Shown: positions 8,931 through 18,220 of the stretch, piece by piece | Position numbering within the stretch: the stretch's first letter is position 1 | Layout of the letters: each line of letters starts with the position of its first letter | Assembly (NCBI RefSeq): GCF_000026985.1 | Contig: NC_017390.1 | Coordinates: 166,447 to 187,046 of the forward strand | Length of the DNA stretch: 20,600 nucleotides | Origin: Erwinia pyrifoliae DSM 12163 | Lineage (GTDB): Bacteria > Pseudomonadota > Gammaproteobacteria > Enterobacterales > Enterobacteriaceae | Reading direction: 5' to 3' | Notes under the pieces: generated by a model | What the model saw: only the letters and a program-made list of their open reading frames with translations | The model's database searches: none | What the model was told of the DNA's origin: nothing | Translations under genes and position numbers: made by a program

Positions 8931-10082
8931 CTAATGGTGGCAAAAATGGTGCACCACCTGAGCGATCAGTTCGTGCGTTGGCTTAATAAAGGCGGTATCG
9001 ATAAATTCATCCGGCTGATGTGCCTGGTCGATCGATCCCGGTCCTAACACCAGCGTTGGACAGATTTGCTGAATAAACGGCGCTTCGGTGCAGTAGTTCA
9101 CCACTTCCGTTTCGCTGCCCAGCAGCTTTTCAACCACCTGTACCAGCTGATGTTCCCGTGGGCACTCATAGCCCGGAATGGGCGGGTGAAGCTCGCCGAC
9201 GGTCAGACGGCCTGGCCAGCGTGCGCTCACCGGAGCCAGCGCCTCATTCAGCAGCCCGTCGAGATCGCTTAACGTCAGGCCAGGCAGCGGGCGGATATCC
9301 ATATGCAGTTCACAGCAGGCGCAGATACGGTTAGCCGCATCCCCGCCGTGAATATGGCCAAAGTTCATCGTCGGGTAAGGAATGGCAAAACCCGCATGAT
9401 GATAGCGTTCCTTCAGCGTGTTGCGTAGCCCCATTAACCGGGTGATGGATTCGTGCATCAGTTCAATGGCGTTGACGCCACGGCCCGGATCGCTGGAGTG
9501 GCCGGACTGCCCCTGAATACGGATGACGTTCGAGATATGGCCTTTATGCGCACGCACCGGTTTCAGCGAGGTTGGCTCGCCGATAATCGCGCAGTCCGGG
9601 CGCAGAGCGGTTGATTCAGAGAAGTATTTTGCGCCAGCCATCGTGGTTTCTTCATCGGCGGTGGCGAGGATATACAGCGGTTTTTTCAGCGTTGACAGCT
9701 CCACATCACGCAGGGTATCTAAAATAAAGGCGAAGAAACCTTTCATATCTGCGGTGCCGAGGCCGAACAGCTTATTGTCATGCTCGGTCAGGGTGAAAGG
9801 GTCGCGGGTCCAGCGGCCATCGTCAAAGGGAACGGTATCGGTATGACCTGCCAGCAGCAGGCCGCCAGCACCGCTGCCGCTTTTCGCCAGCATATTGAAT
9901 TTGTTGCGCGTGCCGGGAACCGGCTGCACCTCAACGGTAAAGCCAAGATCGCGGAACCAGCCGCCGAGCAAATTGATTAAAGTTTCATTGCTTTGATCGA
10001 GCGCGCTATCGGTAGCGCTGATTGATGGCGTTGCAATCAACTGGCGGTAAATCTCGATAAAATTAGGTAATTTTGTCTTCAC
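8931..10082 (-). CDS. argE: ArgE, acetylornithine deacetylase
   Basis: ArgE hydrolyses N-acetylornithine to ornithine and acetate, the linear-pathway route to ornithine used by enteric bacteria. It is an M20-family zinc peptidase. Metal ligands and catalytic residues are visible in [26 protein letters not shown] and [11 protein letters not shown], and the dimerisation region contains [17 protein letters not shown] chose the GTG at 10082 because AGGA lies 9 bases upstream of it and it gives 383 aa, exactly the E. coli length. An ATG at 10121 would add 13 residues, lacks a ribosome-binding site and sits inside the ARG-box region. The gene is divergent from argB across the arginine operator. Confidence 0.96.
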   Translation of the reverse strand: MKTKLPNFIEIYRQLIATPSISATDSALDQSNETLINLLGGWFRDLGFTVEVQPVPGTRNKFNMLAKSGSGAGGLLLAGHTDTVPFDDGRWTRDPFTLTEHDNKLFGLGTADMKGFFAFILDTLRDVELSTLKKPLYILATADEETTMAGAKYFSESTALRPDCAIIGEPTSLKPVRAHKGHISNVIRIQGQSGHSSDPGRGVNAIELMHESITRLMGLRNTLKERYHHAGFAIPYPTMNFGHIHGGDAANRICACCELHMDIRPLPGLTLSDLDGLLNEALAPVSARWPGRLTVGELHPPIPGYECPREHQLVQVVEKLLGSETEVVNYCTEAPFIQQICPTLVLGPGSIDQAHQPDEFIDTAFIKPTHELIAQVVHHFCHH

Positions 10083-10108
10083 TGTTGACGGTCCTTGCGT
10101 TAGGATAG

Positions 10109-10147
10109 TATCAATATTCATGCACTAATAGTGAATAAAAATACAAT
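10109..10147. promoter_or_regulatory. ArgR operator (paired ARG boxes) and divergent arginine promoters
   Basis: The box at 10130-10147 has the core TGAATAAAAATACA, one mismatch from the consensus TGAATWWWWATTCA. A weaker box at 10109-10126 has the core TCAATATTCATGCA. Their centres are 21 bp apart with a 3-bp gap, the standard geometry for one ArgR hexamer. A -10-like TACAAT (10142-10147, plus strand) points to argB, and an extended -10 TGATACTAT on the minus strand (about 10111-10103) points to argE. This matches the bipolar argE/argCBH control region of E. coli, although here the first gene on the plus side is argB. Confidence 0.75.
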
Positions 10148-10253
10148 AGCGGCGGATGAATGGGAACCGATAATTCTCTTTATCCGCAGCCATAGTTGCA
10201 CCAGCGCCTTAGCAGCCCTGAAGCGCGGTTACTGACAGAGAGCGAGTGACTTC

Positions 10254-11030
10254 ATGACCAATCCGTTAATTATCAAGTTAGGTGGTGTTTTGCTGGACAG
10301 CGAAGAGGCGCTGGAGCGTCTTTTCACTGCCCTGGTAAGCTACCGTAGCACGCATCAGCGGCCTTTGCTGATCGTTCACGGTGGTGGCTGCCTGGTCGAT
10401 GAGCTGATGAGCAAACTGTCGTTGCCGGTGACGAAGAAAAACGGTCTGCGCGTGACGCCAGCCGATCAGATTGATGTGATCACCGGTGCGCTGGCCGGAA
10501 CGGCCAACAAAACGCTGCTGGCGTGGTCGAAAAAACACGGCATTGACGCGGTTGGCCTGTGTCTTGGCGATGGGGGCAGCGTCAATGTTGAGCGCTTCGA
10601 TGAGGAATTGGGGCACGTTGGCCTGGCCACTCCGGGTATGCCGCGCCTGATGAATACTCTGCTGGCGGCGGGTTATCTGCCGGTGGTTAGCTCAATCGGT
10701 ATCACGCAGGATGGCCTGCTGATGAATGTGAACGCCGATCAGGCTGCCACAGCGCTGGCAGCCACTCTGGGCGCAGATCTTATCCTGCTCTCTGATGTGA
10801 GCGGTATTCTGGATGCCAGCAAGCAGCGTATTGCAGAGATGACGGCAGAGAAAGCTGAACGGCTGATCGCCGACGGGGTGATTACCGACGGTATGATCGT
10901 TAAAGTGAATGCCGCACTGGAGGCTGCCCGCACGCTGGGACGCCCGGTCGATATTGCCAGCTGGCGCCATGCCGAACAGCTGCCTGACTTGTTTAACGGC
11001 GTGTCGATTGGCACCCGTATTCTCGCTTAA
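10254..11030 (+). CDS. argB: ArgB, N-acetylglutamate kinase
   Basis: ArgB phosphorylates N-acetylglutamate, the second step to arginine; its product is the substrate of ArgC. The 258 aa protein equals the E. coli enzyme in length. Amino-acid-kinase motifs are intact: the N-terminal [10 protein letters not shown] with the phosphate-binding lysine, [15 protein letters not shown], the [25 protein letters not shown] nucleotide/substrate region (read in parts) and the C-terminal [13 protein letters not shown]. In E. coli argB directly follows argC; here it is the first gene after the ARG boxes, with roughly 100 bases of apparent leader and only a weak ribosome-binding site (GAGAGCGAG) upstream of ATG 10254. 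argG starts 31 bases downstream on the same strand. Confidence 0.97.
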   Translation: MTNPLIIKLGGVLLDSEEALERLFTALVSYRSTHQRPLLIVHGGGCLVDELMSKLSLPVTKKNGLRVTPADQIDVITGALAGTANKTLLAWSKKHGIDAVGLCLGDGGSVNVERFDEELGHVGLATPGMPRLMNTLLAAGYLPVVSSIGITQDGLLMNVNADQAATALAATLGADLILLSDVSGILDASKQRIAEMTAEKAERLIADGVITDGMIVKVNAALEAARTLGRPVDIASWRHAEQLPDLFNGVSIGTRILA

Positions 11031-11061
11031 TCAGTAACGTATTCAATCAAGGAAAAAGACA

Positions 11062-12276
11062 ATGCAAGACAAAAGCATCAAGAAAATCGTACTGGCTTAC
11101 TCCGGCGGTCTGGATACTTCAGCCATCATTCCGTGGCTGAAAGAGAACTACGGCGGCTGCGAAGTGGTGGCATTCGTGGCGGATATCGGCCAGGAACGTG
11201 GCGATCTGGAAGGCGTGGAGCAGAAAGCCCTGCAGTCCGGCGCGTCAGAGTGCCATGTGGTGGATCTGCGTGAAGAGTTCATCAGCGAGTACGTTTATCC
11301 GGTGCTGCAAACCGGCGCCCTGTATGAAGGCACCTATCTGCTGGGTACGTCGATGGCGCGCCCGATTATTGCCAAAGCTCAGGTAGAGCTGGCGCTGAAA
11401 GTCGGAGCGGATGCCCTGTGCCACGGTGCAACCGGTAAAGGAAATGACCAGGTGCGTTTTGAAACCACCTATACCGCGCTGGCGCCACAGCTGAAAGTGG
11501 TGGCTCCGTGGCGCGAGTGGGATCTGCGTTCCCGTGAGGCGCTGCTGGACTATCTGAAAGAGCGCAATATCCCCACCACCGCGTCACTGGAAAAAATCTA
11601 CAGCCGCGATGAAAACGCCTGGCACATCTCTACCGAAGGCGGCGTGCTGGAAAGCCCGTGGAATGCACCGAATAAGGATTGCTGGGTGTGGACCGTCGAT
11701 CCGCTGGAAGCGCCTGACCAGCCAGAGCAGGTCACTGTTGCCGTTGAGAAAGGCCGCGTCGTCGCGGTAAACGGCGAAGCGTTAAGCCCGTTCGGCTGCC
11801 TGGACAAGCTGAATGCGATCGGTGCGCGTCACGGCGTGGGCCGTATCGACATCGTGGAAAACCGTCTGGTGGGCATCAAATCGCGCGGCTGCTACGAAAC
11901 CCCCGGCGGCACTATTATGGTCAACGCGCTGCGTGCGGTTGAGCAGCTGGTTCTCGATCGTGACAGCTTCAAGTGGCGTGAGCAGCTGGGTCTGGAAATG
12001 TCCTATGTGGTTTACGACGGCCGCTGGTTTGCCCCGCTGCGTAAATCGATTCAGGCCTCCGCTGAAGCGCTGGCAGAAGAAGTGAACGGTGAAGTGGTAC
12101 TGCAACTGTATAAAGGCCAGGTTACCGCCATTCAGAAGAAATCGGCCAACAGCCTGTACTCTGAAGAGTTTGCTACCTTCGGCGAAGACGAAGTGTACGA
12201 CCACCGTCATGCGGGCGGCTTTATCCGTCTGTTCTCACTCTCTTCACGCATCCGTGCGTTGAACGAAAAGAAGTAA
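11062..12276 (+). CDS. argG: ArgG, argininosuccinate synthase (short type)
   Basis: ArgG joins citrulline and aspartate using ATP to give argininosuccinate. The ATP pyrophosphatase loop AYSGGLDTS is at residues 12-20. The citrulline/aspartate-binding regions [13 protein letters not shown] and [12 protein letters not shown] are present. At 404 aa it belongs to the shorter, widespread ArgG type and not to the 447 aa type encoded at a separate locus in E. coli. The ATG at 11062 follows AAGGAAAAAG. Placement between argB and argH makes it part of the ArgR-controlled operon. The start spacing and codon use look like those of its neighbours, with no sign of recent transfer. Confidence 0.97.
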   Translation: MQDKSIKKIVLAYSGGLDTSAIIPWLKENYGGCEVVAFVADIGQERGDLEGVEQKALQSGASECHVVDLREEFISEYVYPVLQTGALYEGTYLLGTSMARPIIAKAQVELALKVGADALCHGATGKGNDQVRFETTYTALAPQLKVVAPWREWDLRSREALLDYLKERNIPTTASLEKIYSRDENAWHISTEGGVLESPWNAPNKDCWVWTVDPLEAPDQPEQVTVAVEKGRVVAVNGEALSPFGCLDKLNAIGARHGVGRIDIVENRLVGIKSRGCYETPGGTIMVNALRAVEQLVLDRDSFKWREQLGLEMSYVVYDGRWFAPLRKSIQASAEALAEEVNGEVVLQLYKGQVTAIQKKSANSLYSEEFATFGEDEVYDHRHAGGFIRLFSLSSRIRALNEKK

Positions 12277-12289
12277 ACTTTCGTGCAGG

Positions 12290-12340
12290 GCGAGGTTGAC
12301 CTCGCTGCTGAATATATCAGGGGCGGCACAGGTGCCGCCC
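12290..12340. repeat. two tandem hairpins between argG and argH
   Basis: GCGAGG-TTGA-CCTCGC (12290-12305) is followed by GGGCGGCA-CAGG-TGCCGCCC (12321-12340), an 8-bp GC-rich stem. Only TTAT follows the second stem, so it is not a strong terminator. Such intercistronic structures can cause partial termination or protect the upstream mRNA. argH has a good Shine-Dalgarno sequence just beyond (AAGGAG at 12355-12360). Confidence 0.5.
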
Positions 12341-12368
12341 TTATCAGATGAGCTAAGGAGCACTGAAC

Positions 12369-13742
12369 ATGGCACTTTGGGGTGGACGGTTTACGCAGCC
12401 AGCAGATCAACGTTTCAAGCAGTTTAATGACTCACTGCGCTTCGACTATCGTCTGGCAGAGCAGGACATTATTGGCTCCGTCGCCTGGTCCAAAGCGCTG
12501 GTAACGGTCAATGTATTAACCCATGCGGAGCAGCAGCAGCTGGAAAGCGCGCTGAATACGCTGCTGGATGAAGTGCGCGCCGATCCGCAGCAGATTCTGG
12601 CCAGCGACGCCGAAGATATTCATAGCTGGGTGGAGGGCAAACTGATTGATAAAGTCGGGGTGCTGGGGAAAAAACTCCACACCGGCCGTAGCCGCAATGA
12701 CCAGGTTGCAACCGATCTGAAACTGTGGTGCAAAGCGCAGGTCGGCGAGCTGCTGGTCGCCACGCGTCAGTTCCAGCAGGCGCTGGTGGCCACCGCAGAA
12801 GCTAATCAGGATGCGGTAATGCCGGGTTATACCCACCTGCAACGCGCTCAGCCCGTTACCTTTGCACACTGGTGCCTGGCCTATGTGGAGATGCTGGCGC
12901 GTGATGAAAGCCGCCTGCAGGATACGCTGAAGCGCCTGGACGTCAGCCCGCTGGGCTGCGGCGCTCTGGCGGGAACCGCTTATGGCATCGATCGTGAGCA
13001 GCTGGCCGGCTGGTTGGGTTTCGCCTATGCCACGCGCAACAGCCTTGATACCGTTTCCGATCGCGACCATGTGCTGGAACTGCTGTCCGATGCTTCCATC
13101 GGCATGGTGCACCTGTCGCGCTTCGCGGAAGATCTGATTTTCTTTAATACCGGTGAGGCCGGGTTTGTCGAGCTGTCCGATAAGGTGACGTCCGGTTCGT
13201 CGCTGATGCCGCAGAAGAAAAATCCGGACGCGCTGGAGCTGATCCGTGGCAAGGTTGGCCGCGTACAGGGCGCGCTGACGGCCATGAGCATGACGCTGAA
13301 AGGCCTGCCGCTGGCGTACAACAAAGATATGCAGGAAGACAAAGAAGGGCTGTTCGATGCGCTCGACACCTGGGCTGACTGCCTGCATATGGCGGCGCTG
13401 GTGCTGGACGGCATTCAGGTGAAACGTCTGCGCTGTAAAGAAGCGGCGGAGCAGGGTTATGCCAACTCCACTGAACTGGCGGATTATCTTGTCGCCAAAG
13501 GCGTGCCTTTTCGTGAAGCGCACCATATTGTGGGTGAAACGGTAGTGGAAGCGATTAAGCAGGGCGTGGCGCTTGAAGCGCTGAAGCTATCGGAATTGCA
13601 GAAGTTCAGTAGCGTCATCGGCGACGATGTGTATGCCATTTTGTCACTGCAATCCTGCCTGGATAAGCGTAATGCCAAAGGCGGCGTGTCTTTGCATCAG
13701 ATCTCGCAAGCAATTACTGAAGCCAAACAGCGTCTGGCATGA
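12369..13742 (+). CDS. argH: ArgH, argininosuccinate lyase
   Basis: ArgH splits argininosuccinate into arginine and fumarate, the last biosynthetic step. It is a fumarase/aspartase superfamily protein, active as a homotetramer. The family signature [12 protein letters not shown] lies near residues 275-286 and contains the catalytic serine on the flexible loop. The [14 protein letters not shown] and [15 protein letters not shown] (here [11 protein letters not shown]) conserved regions are present. The length of 457 aa equals that of E. coli. The start ATG at 12369 has AAGGAG eight bases upstream. It is the last gene of argB-argG-argH; a hairpin follows its stop. Confidence 0.98.
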   Translation: MALWGGRFTQPADQRFKQFNDSLRFDYRLAEQDIIGSVAWSKALVTVNVLTHAEQQQLESALNTLLDEVRADPQQILASDAEDIHSWVEGKLIDKVGVLGKKLHTGRSRNDQVATDLKLWCKAQVGELLVATRQFQQALVATAEANQDAVMPGYTHLQRAQPVTFAHWCLAYVEMLARDESRLQDTLKRLDVSPLGCGALAGTAYGIDREQLAGWLGFAYATRNSLDTVSDRDHVLELLSDASIGMVHLSRFAEDLIFFNTGEAGFVELSDKVTSGSSLMPQKKNPDALELIRGKVGRVQGALTAMSMTLKGLPLAYNKDMQEDKEGLFDALDTWADCLHMAALVLDGIQVKRLRCKEAAEQGYANSTELADYLVAKGVPFREAHHIVGETVVEAIKQGVALEALKLSELQKFSSVIGDDVYAILSLQSCLDKRNAKGGVSLHQISQAITEAKQRLA

Positions 13743-13745
13743 TCT

Positions 13746-13770
13746 AAAAAGGCGGGTCATCAGACCCGCC
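13746..13770. terminator. shared terminator between argH and the peroxiredoxin gene
   Basis: GGCGGGT-CATCAG-ACCCGCC (13751-13770) forms a 7-bp stem. Read on the minus strand the stem is followed by TTTTTAG, a good intrinsic terminator for the peroxiredoxin-glutaredoxin gene. On the plus strand it is preceded by A5 but followed by TCAATC, so it would act less well for argH. Confidence 0.8.
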
Positions 13771-13793
13771 TCAATCAGGATATATGCGAATCA

Positions 13794-14525
13794 TTACGCA
13801 GAGAAGTATTGCTCTAAGTCATCGCTGCCGCCGATATGGCGTCCGCCAATGAAGACCTGTGGCACGGTAGCCCGACCGCTAACGGCACGCAGGCTGACGG
13901 TGGTGGCATCCTGGCCCAGAACAATCTCTTCAAACTGAATCCCGCGGTCCAGCAGCATCTGTTTGGCTTTCGCACAGAACGGGCAGCCTGGTTTGGTAAA
14001 CAGGGAAACGGATTCCTGCACCTTATATTCCGGTGCCACGTAGCGCAGCATGGTATCGGCATCAGACACTTCAAACGGGTCGCCCGGCTTGTTTGGCTCG
14101 ACAAACATCTTCTCTACCACACCGTTGCGAACCAGCATTGAATAGCGCCATGAGCGCGGGCCGAAGCCAAGATCGGCTTTCTCTACCAGCATCTCCATGC
14201 CACGGGTGAATTCACCGTTACCATCAGGAATGAAGGTAATGTGTTCAGCGCGCTGATCGGCTTTCCAGGCATTCATCACAAAGGTGTCGTTGACGGAGAT
14301 ACACAGGATGCTGTCCACGCCATGCTGTTTAAAGACATCTGACAGTTCGTTGTAACGCGGCAGATGGCTGGACGAGCAGGTAGGGGTAAACGCGCCCGGC
14401 AGTGAAAAGACGATCACCGTTTTGTCTTTGAACAGCTCATCAGTGGTGACATCAATCCAGCTGTCGCCCTGGCGTGTATGAAAAGTGACCTGCGGGATGG
14501 ATTTACCTTCCTGACTTGCAAACAT
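13794..14525 (-). CDS. peroxiredoxin-glutaredoxin fusion peroxidase (hybrid Prx5)
   Basis: This is a two-domain thiol peroxidase of the type characterised in Haemophilus influenzae (hybrid Prx5 or PGdx), which reduces peroxides with glutathione through its own glutaredoxin domain. Residues 1-165 form a Prx5-type domain with peroxidatic Cys50 in PGAFTPTC; residues about 170-243 form a glutaredoxin with CPFC at 181-184, the cis-proline TVPQVF (220-225) and GGSDDL (232-237). I chose ATG 14525 (243 aa) because GAGAGGT lies just upstream; the longer frame to 14591 would begin inside the OxyR operator. It is divergent from oxyR, with a -10-like GATAAT (14583-14578) next to the operator, so peroxide induction by OxyR is likely. 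E. coli has the small RNA gene oxyS in this place. Confidence 0.93.
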   Translation of the reverse strand: MFASQEGKSIPQVTFHTRQGDSWIDVTTDELFKDKTVIVFSLPGAFTPTCSSSHLPRYNELSDVFKQHGVDSILCISVNDTFVMNAWKADQRAEHITFIPDGNGEFTRGMEMLVEKADLGFGPRSWRYSMLVRNGVVEKMFVEPNKPGDPFEVSDADTMLRYVAPEYKVQESVSLFTKPGCPFCAKAKQMLLDRGIQFEEIVLGQDATTVSLRAVSGRATVPQVFIGGRHIGGSDDLEQYFSA

Positions 14526-14589
14526 AAAAGACCTCTCGGTTGACTGACTGAAGTAGTTTTTATCTTGATAAGTCACATTATCGATATTC

Positions 14590-14634
14590 AAGCTTGATAG
14601 GGATAATCGTTGATTGCTATCCTATCTATCGCCA
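14590..14634. promoter_or_regulatory. OxyR operator between oxyR and the peroxidase gene
   Basis: The stretch contains spaced ATAG/CTAT elements (GATAGGGATAATCG, then TTGATTGCTATC and CTATC) and closely matches the E. coli oxyR-oxyS operator as I recall it, including the core GATAGGGATAATCGTT. On the minus strand the candidate -10 GATAAT lies at 14583-14578, at a spacing close to that of the E. coli oxyS promoter. OxyR bound here would be expected to activate the peroxidase gene on oxidation and repress oxyR. The sequence match is seen; the regulatory outcome is inferred from E. coli. Confidence 0.85.
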
Positions 14635-14660
14635 CGGGCTATCGTGGAATGGAGGATAAG

Positions 14661-15584
14661 ATGAATATTCGTGATCTGGAGTACCTTGGTGCGCTGGCGG
14701 AGCACCGCCATTTTCGCCGTGCAGCCGATTCCTGCCACGTCAGCCAGCCTACGCTGAGTGGTCAGATTCGTAAACTGGAAGATGAACTGGGCGTGATGCT
14801 GCTGGAACGCACCAGCCGCAAAGTGTTATTCACTCAGGCTGGTCTGCTGCTGGTGGATCAGGCGCGTACCATACTGCGTGAAGTCAAGGTGCTGAAGGAG
14901 ATGGCCAGCCAGCAGGGGGAAGCGATGTCTGGCCCGCTGCATATTGGTCTGATCCCCACCGTTGGCCCGTATCTGCTGCCGCAGATTGTCCCCACCTTGC
15001 ATCAGGCTTTCCCTAAGCTGGAGATGTATCTGCATGAAGCGCAGACGCACCAGCTGCTGGCGCAGCTGGACAGCGGCAAGCTGGATTGCGCGATCCTCGG
15101 GCTGGTGAAGGAGTCGGAAGCCTTTATTGAAGTGCCGCTGTTTGACGAGCCGATGCGGCTGGCGATCTATGCCGATCATCCGTGGCACGAACGCGATCGG
15201 GTGGCGATGTCCGAACTGGCCGGTGAAAAACTGCTGATGCTGGAAGATGGTCACTGTCTGCGCGATCAGGCGATGGGCTTCTGCTTCCAGGCGGGAGCTG
15301 ACGAAGACACGCATTTCCGCGCCACCAGTCTGGAAACGCTGCGCAATATGGTGGCGGCGGGCAGCGGTATCACGCTGCTGCCAGCACTGGCGGTGCCGAA
15401 AGAGAGAGTGCGTGACGGGGTTTGCTACCTGCCGTGCTATAAACCGGAGCCTCAGCGCACGATTGCCCTGGTGTATCGCCCGGGTTCACCTCTGCGTGGC
15501 CGTTATGAACAGCTGGCAGAGGCAGTCCGTGAACATATGCAGGTCGTGATGGAGAATTTAAAACAGCCGGTTCAGGCCATTTAG
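14661..15584 (+). CDS. oxyR: OxyR, peroxide-sensing LysR-type regulator
   Basis: OxyR is a tetrameric LysR-family activator; peroxide forms a disulfide between two cysteines and switches on antioxidant genes. The winged-helix domain covers about residues 1-60 ([20 protein letters not shown]). The sensor cysteines are C199 and C208 in [12 protein letters not shown], at the same positions as in E. coli. The length is 307 aa against 305. I chose ATG 14661 because GGAGG lies at 14651-14655; a longer frame opening at a TTG at 14610 would start within the operator. It is divergent from the peroxidase gene, and its last 27 bases overlap the end of sthA on the opposite strand. Confidence 0.98.
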   Translation: MNIRDLEYLGALAEHRHFRRAADSCHVSQPTLSGQIRKLEDELGVMLLERTSRKVLFTQAGLLLVDQARTILREVKVLKEMASQQGEAMSGPLHIGLIPTVGPYLLPQIVPTLHQAFPKLEMYLHEAQTHQLLAQLDSGKLDCAILGLVKESEAFIEVPLFDEPMRLAIYADHPWHERDRVAMSELAGEKLLMLEDGHCLRDQAMGFCFQAGADEDTHFRATSLETLRNMVAAGSGITLLPALAVPKERVRDGVCYLPCYKPEPQRTIALVYRPGSPLRGRYEQLAEAVREHMQVVMENLKQPVQAI

Positions 15585-16964
15585 CGCAGCAACCCGGTAG
15601 GCTTCTGCCATTGTCGGGTAGTTGAAGGTGGTATTCACGAAGTATTCAATCGTGTTGCCACCGTTTTTCTGTTCCATTATTGCCTGGCCGATATGGATGA
15701 TCTCGGCGGCGCGTTCGCCAAAGCAGTGAATGCCCAGAATCTCTTTGGTTTCACGGTGGAACAGGATTTTCAGGCTACCGACATCCATGCCGACAATCTG
15801 CGCGCGCGCAAGGTGTTTAAACTGCGCCCGGCCCACTTCGTATGGCACTTTCATCGCCGTCAGCTGCTGCTCGGTTTTCCCGACGGAACTGATTTCCGGA
15901 ATGGTATAAATACCGGTCGGAATGTCTTCAATCAGATGGGCGGTTGCTTCCCCTTTGATCATCGCCTGTGCGGCAATACGCCCCTGATCGTAGGCCGCCG
16001 AGGCCAGACTTGGGTAACCAATCACATCACCCACCGCGTAGATATGCGGCTGTGCCGTCTGGTACATGCTGTTCACTTTCAACAGGCCGCGACCGTCGGC
16101 CTCGAGTCCGATATTTTCCAGCGACAATGAATCGGTGTTACCGGTACGGCCATTGGCGTACAGCAGGCAGTCCGCCTTCAGCTTTTTACCCGATTTCAGG
16201 TGCATGATGACACCATCAGTCACTCCTTCAATCTTCTCGAACTCTTCGTTGTGGCGGATAACCACCCCGTTATTCCAGAAATGGTAGGACAGTGAGTCTG
16301 ACATTTCCTGGTCGAGGAATGCCAGCAGGCGGTCGCGGGTATTAATCAAATCGACCTTGACGGCCAGCCCACGAAAAATGGAGGCATATTCACAGCCGAT
16401 CACGCCGGCACCATAGATAATCACATGGCCAGGCTCATGGTGCAGATTGAGGATTGAGTCACTGTCATAGATACGCGGGTGGCTAAAATCAACGTCCGGT
16501 GGGTGATAAGGACGAGAACCACAGGCAATGACGAATTTTTCTGCCGTCAGCCGCTCAATGCTGCCGTCATGGGTTTCAATTTCGATGGTGTTGGCATCAA
16601 CGAAACGCGCATCCCCCTGATAGAGTTCGCAGTGGTTGCGTTCATAGAAGCCCTGACGCATATGGGTTTGCTGGCTTATCACGTTTTCGGTGTGATTGAG
16701 AATGTCGGCGAAAGAGGAACGCAGAAGACGCGTATGGTCGCTATAAAGGGGATTTTGGTTGAACTCAATAATGCGGCTAACGGCGTGGCGCAGCGCTTTC
16801 GATGGGATGGTTCCCCAGTGTGTGCAACCGCCGCCGATGTTGTGATAGCGCTCAATTACTGCGATGCGCGCGCCCTGTTTCACCAGCCCCATTGCGGCAC
16901 CTTCACCGCCGGGACCTGAACCAATAACAATGGCGTCGTAATCATAAGACTTTTGCATACCCAT
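15558..16964 (-). CDS. sthA: SthA, soluble pyridine nucleotide transhydrogenase
   Basis: SthA (UdhA) is a soluble flavoprotein that transfers hydride between NADPH and NAD+, mainly to drain excess NADPH. The FAD-binding motif [11 protein letters not shown] is near residues 12-22. The second dinucleotide fold has [14 protein letters not shown], and the dimerisation domain contains [15 protein letters not shown]. Where related disulfide reductases carry two redox cysteines, it has GGGCTHWGT with one, which is typical of this subfamily. The length is 468 aa against 466 in E. coli, the difference being at the N-terminus; a second ATG two codons in (16958) is an alternative start. It is divergent from fabR and convergent with oxyR. 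Confidence 0.97.
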   Translation of the reverse strand: MGMQKSYDYDAIVIGSGPGGEGAAMGLVKQGARIAVIERYHNIGGGCTHWGTIPSKALRHAVSRIIEFNQNPLYSDHTRLLRSSFADILNHTENVISQQTHMRQGFYERNHCELYQGDARFVDANTIEIETHDGSIERLTAEKFVIACGSRPYHPPDVDFSHPRIYDSDSILNLHHEPGHVIIYGAGVIGCEYASIFRGLAVKVDLINTRDRLLAFLDQEMSDSLSYHFWNNGVVIRHNEEFEKIEGVTDGVIMHLKSGKKLKADCLLYANGRTGNTDSLSLENIGLEADGRGLLKVNSMYQTAQPHIYAVGDVIGYPSLASAAYDQGRIAAQAMIKGEATAHLIEDIPTGIYTIPEISSVGKTEQQLTAMKVPYEVGRAQFKHLARAQIVGMDVGSLKILFHRETKEILGIHCFGERAAEIIHIGQAIMEQKNGGNTIEYFVNTTFNYPTMAEAYRVAALNGLNRLF

Positions 16965-16975
16965 ACGCCCTATAT

Positions 16976-17003
16976 TTTATACAAATTCACAACGTGATTG
17001 TAA
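16976..17003 (-). promoter_or_regulatory. candidate sthA promoter
   Basis: On the minus strand there is a -35 TTACAA (17003-16998), a 16-bp spacer and a -10 TATAAA (16981-16976) preceded by TTG. It lies just upstream of the sthA start, so the leader would be very short. By eye. Confidence 0.5.
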
Positions 17004-17111
17004 CATCATGCCGGCAACTTCCCAATTCTAACCGTATTTTATACCACCAATTGATAAATTGCCGAGTTACCAGGGATCCACGAAGTTTGCCGGACTGTAC
17101 GCTGAAATTTT

Positions 17112-17120
17112 TGTTATAGT
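17112..17120 (+). promoter_or_regulatory. candidate extended -10 promoter of fabR
   Basis: TGTTATAGT fits the extended -10 pattern TGnTATAAT, with no convincing -35 upstream. It is about 30 bases before the fabR ATG. Confidence 0.45.
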
Positions 17121-17150
17121 GCCCCTCTGGCATGCACAAAAGGCATAAAA

Positions 17151-17807
17151 ATGGGCGTCAGAGCGCAGCAAAAAGAACGTACACGGCGTACACTTATCGA
17201 AGCGGCTTTCAGTCAACTTAGCGCCGAGCGTAGTTTTGCCAGTCTCAGTTTACGAGAAGTTTCCAGGGAAGCGGGTATTGCCCCAACCTCATTTTATCGT
17301 CATTTTCGTGATGTGGATGAATTAGGGTTAACCATGGTGGATGAAAGCGGCCTGATGCTGCGTCAGCTGATGCGCCAGGCGCGCCAGCGTATCGCTAAAG
17401 GTGGCAGTGTGATCCGCACATCCGTTTCCACCTTTATGGAGTTTATCGATAATAACCCAAACGCATTTCGCCTGCTGCTACGTGAGCGTTCCGGGACTTC
17501 AGCCGCGTTCCGTGCTGCCGTTGCCCGCGAAATTCAGCATTTCATTGCCGAGCTGGCGGATTATCTGGAGGTTGAAAACCGCGTGCCGCGCAGCTTTACT
17601 GAAGCACAGGCGGAAGCGATGGTCATCATCGTGTTTAACGCCGGGGCCGAAGCGCTGGATATTGATGGTGGGCAACGTCGCCAGCTGGAAGAGCGGCTGG
17701 TACTGCAACTTCGTATGATTTCGAAGGGGTCATACTATTGGTATCGGCGGGAACAGGAGAAGCTGGCGGTCATACTGCAACCCAACGATAAAAAGGAGAA
17801 AACATGA
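17151..17807 (+). CDS. fabR: FabR, TetR-family repressor of unsaturated fatty acid synthesis
   Basis: FabR represses fabB and fabA in response to the balance of unsaturated and saturated acyl thioesters, tuning membrane fluidity. The TetR-type DNA-binding domain spans about residues 1-60, with the helix-turn-helix in [20 protein letters not shown], almost identical to E. coli. The ligand-binding domain follows, including [17 protein letters not shown]. The length is 218 aa against 215 in E. coli, the extra residues being in a divergent Lys-rich tail. ATG 17151 gives the conserved [13 protein letters not shown]. The stop overlaps the yijD start (ATGA), so the two are translationally coupled. 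It is divergent from sthA, as in E. coli. Confidence 0.97.
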   Translation: MGVRAQQKERTRRTLIEAAFSQLSAERSFASLSLREVSREAGIAPTSFYRHFRDVDELGLTMVDESGLMLRQLMRQARQRIAKGGSVIRTSVSTFMEFIDNNPNAFRLLLRERSGTSAAFRAAVAREIQHFIAELADYLEVENRVPRSFTEAQAEAMVIIVFNAGAEALDIDGGQRRQLEERLVLQLRMISKGSYYWYRREQEKLAVILQPNDKKEKT

Positions 17808-18157
17808 GTTTAGCGACGGGTCGGGATAAGGGAACCCTGTTATTGACATTTCTTACCGGACTGGCGATCAACGGCTCTTTTGCCGCTTTGTTCAGTAGTG
17901 TGGTGCCGTTTTCGATATTTCCGCTGATTGTACTGGGTCTTTCCGCCTGGGGCCTGCATCAGCGTTATCTCAATCGTGCCATGCCGGACGGTATGCCGTC
18001 TCTGGCGGCGGCATTCTTCCTGCTGGGTATTCTGGTATACAGCGCGATAGTCAGAGCGGAGTACCCTGATATAGGTTCTAATTTTGTACCTGTCATTTTT
18101 ATGGTGATCGTGGTCTTCTGGATTGGCCTGCGCTTAAAACGGCGGTCTTCCACCTAG
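17804..18157 (+). CDS. yijD: YijD, small inner-membrane protein (DUF1422 family)
   Basis: A 117 aa protein with about four hydrophobic segments: [50 protein letters not shown] and [16 protein letters not shown]. It ends in a short basic tail (LKRRSST). It resembles E. coli YijD (119 aa) throughout, including [10 protein letters not shown] and [11 protein letters not shown]. No biochemical function is known to me. The start overlaps the fabR stop, preceded by AAAAGGAG as ribosome-binding site, so it is the second gene of a fabR-yijD operon; co-expression with fabR might hint at a role in the membrane, but that is inference. Confidence 0.93.
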   Translation: MSLATGRDKGTLLLTFLTGLAINGSFAALFSSVVPFSIFPLIVLGLSAWGLHQRYLNRAMPDGMPSLAAAFFLLGILVYSAIVRAEYPDIGSNFVPVIFMVIVVFWIGLRLKRRSST

Positions 18158-18220
18158 CGGCTCTTTCCGTGTAGCCTGCTTTTCAGCCAACAAGGCGGCA
18201 CGTTAACGACAGATTCTGAT

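Noticed and set aside
10148..10253. A possible argC remnant (a short frame reading AAIVAPAP)
   Set aside because: The resemblance to the ArgC N-terminus is too weak and short to support a pseudogene call.
12516..13526. A 336-codon minus-strand frame opposite argH
   Set aside because: It lies wholly within the clear argH coding sequence, has no ribosome-binding site of note and a composition typical of an antisense shadow in GC-rich DNA.
14526..14591. A 22-residue N-terminal extension of the peroxidase, and the matching 17-residue extension of OxyR
   Set aside because: Both extensions run into the OxyR operator and promoter; each gene has a good ribosome-binding site at the shorter start, and family lengths agree with the shorter products.
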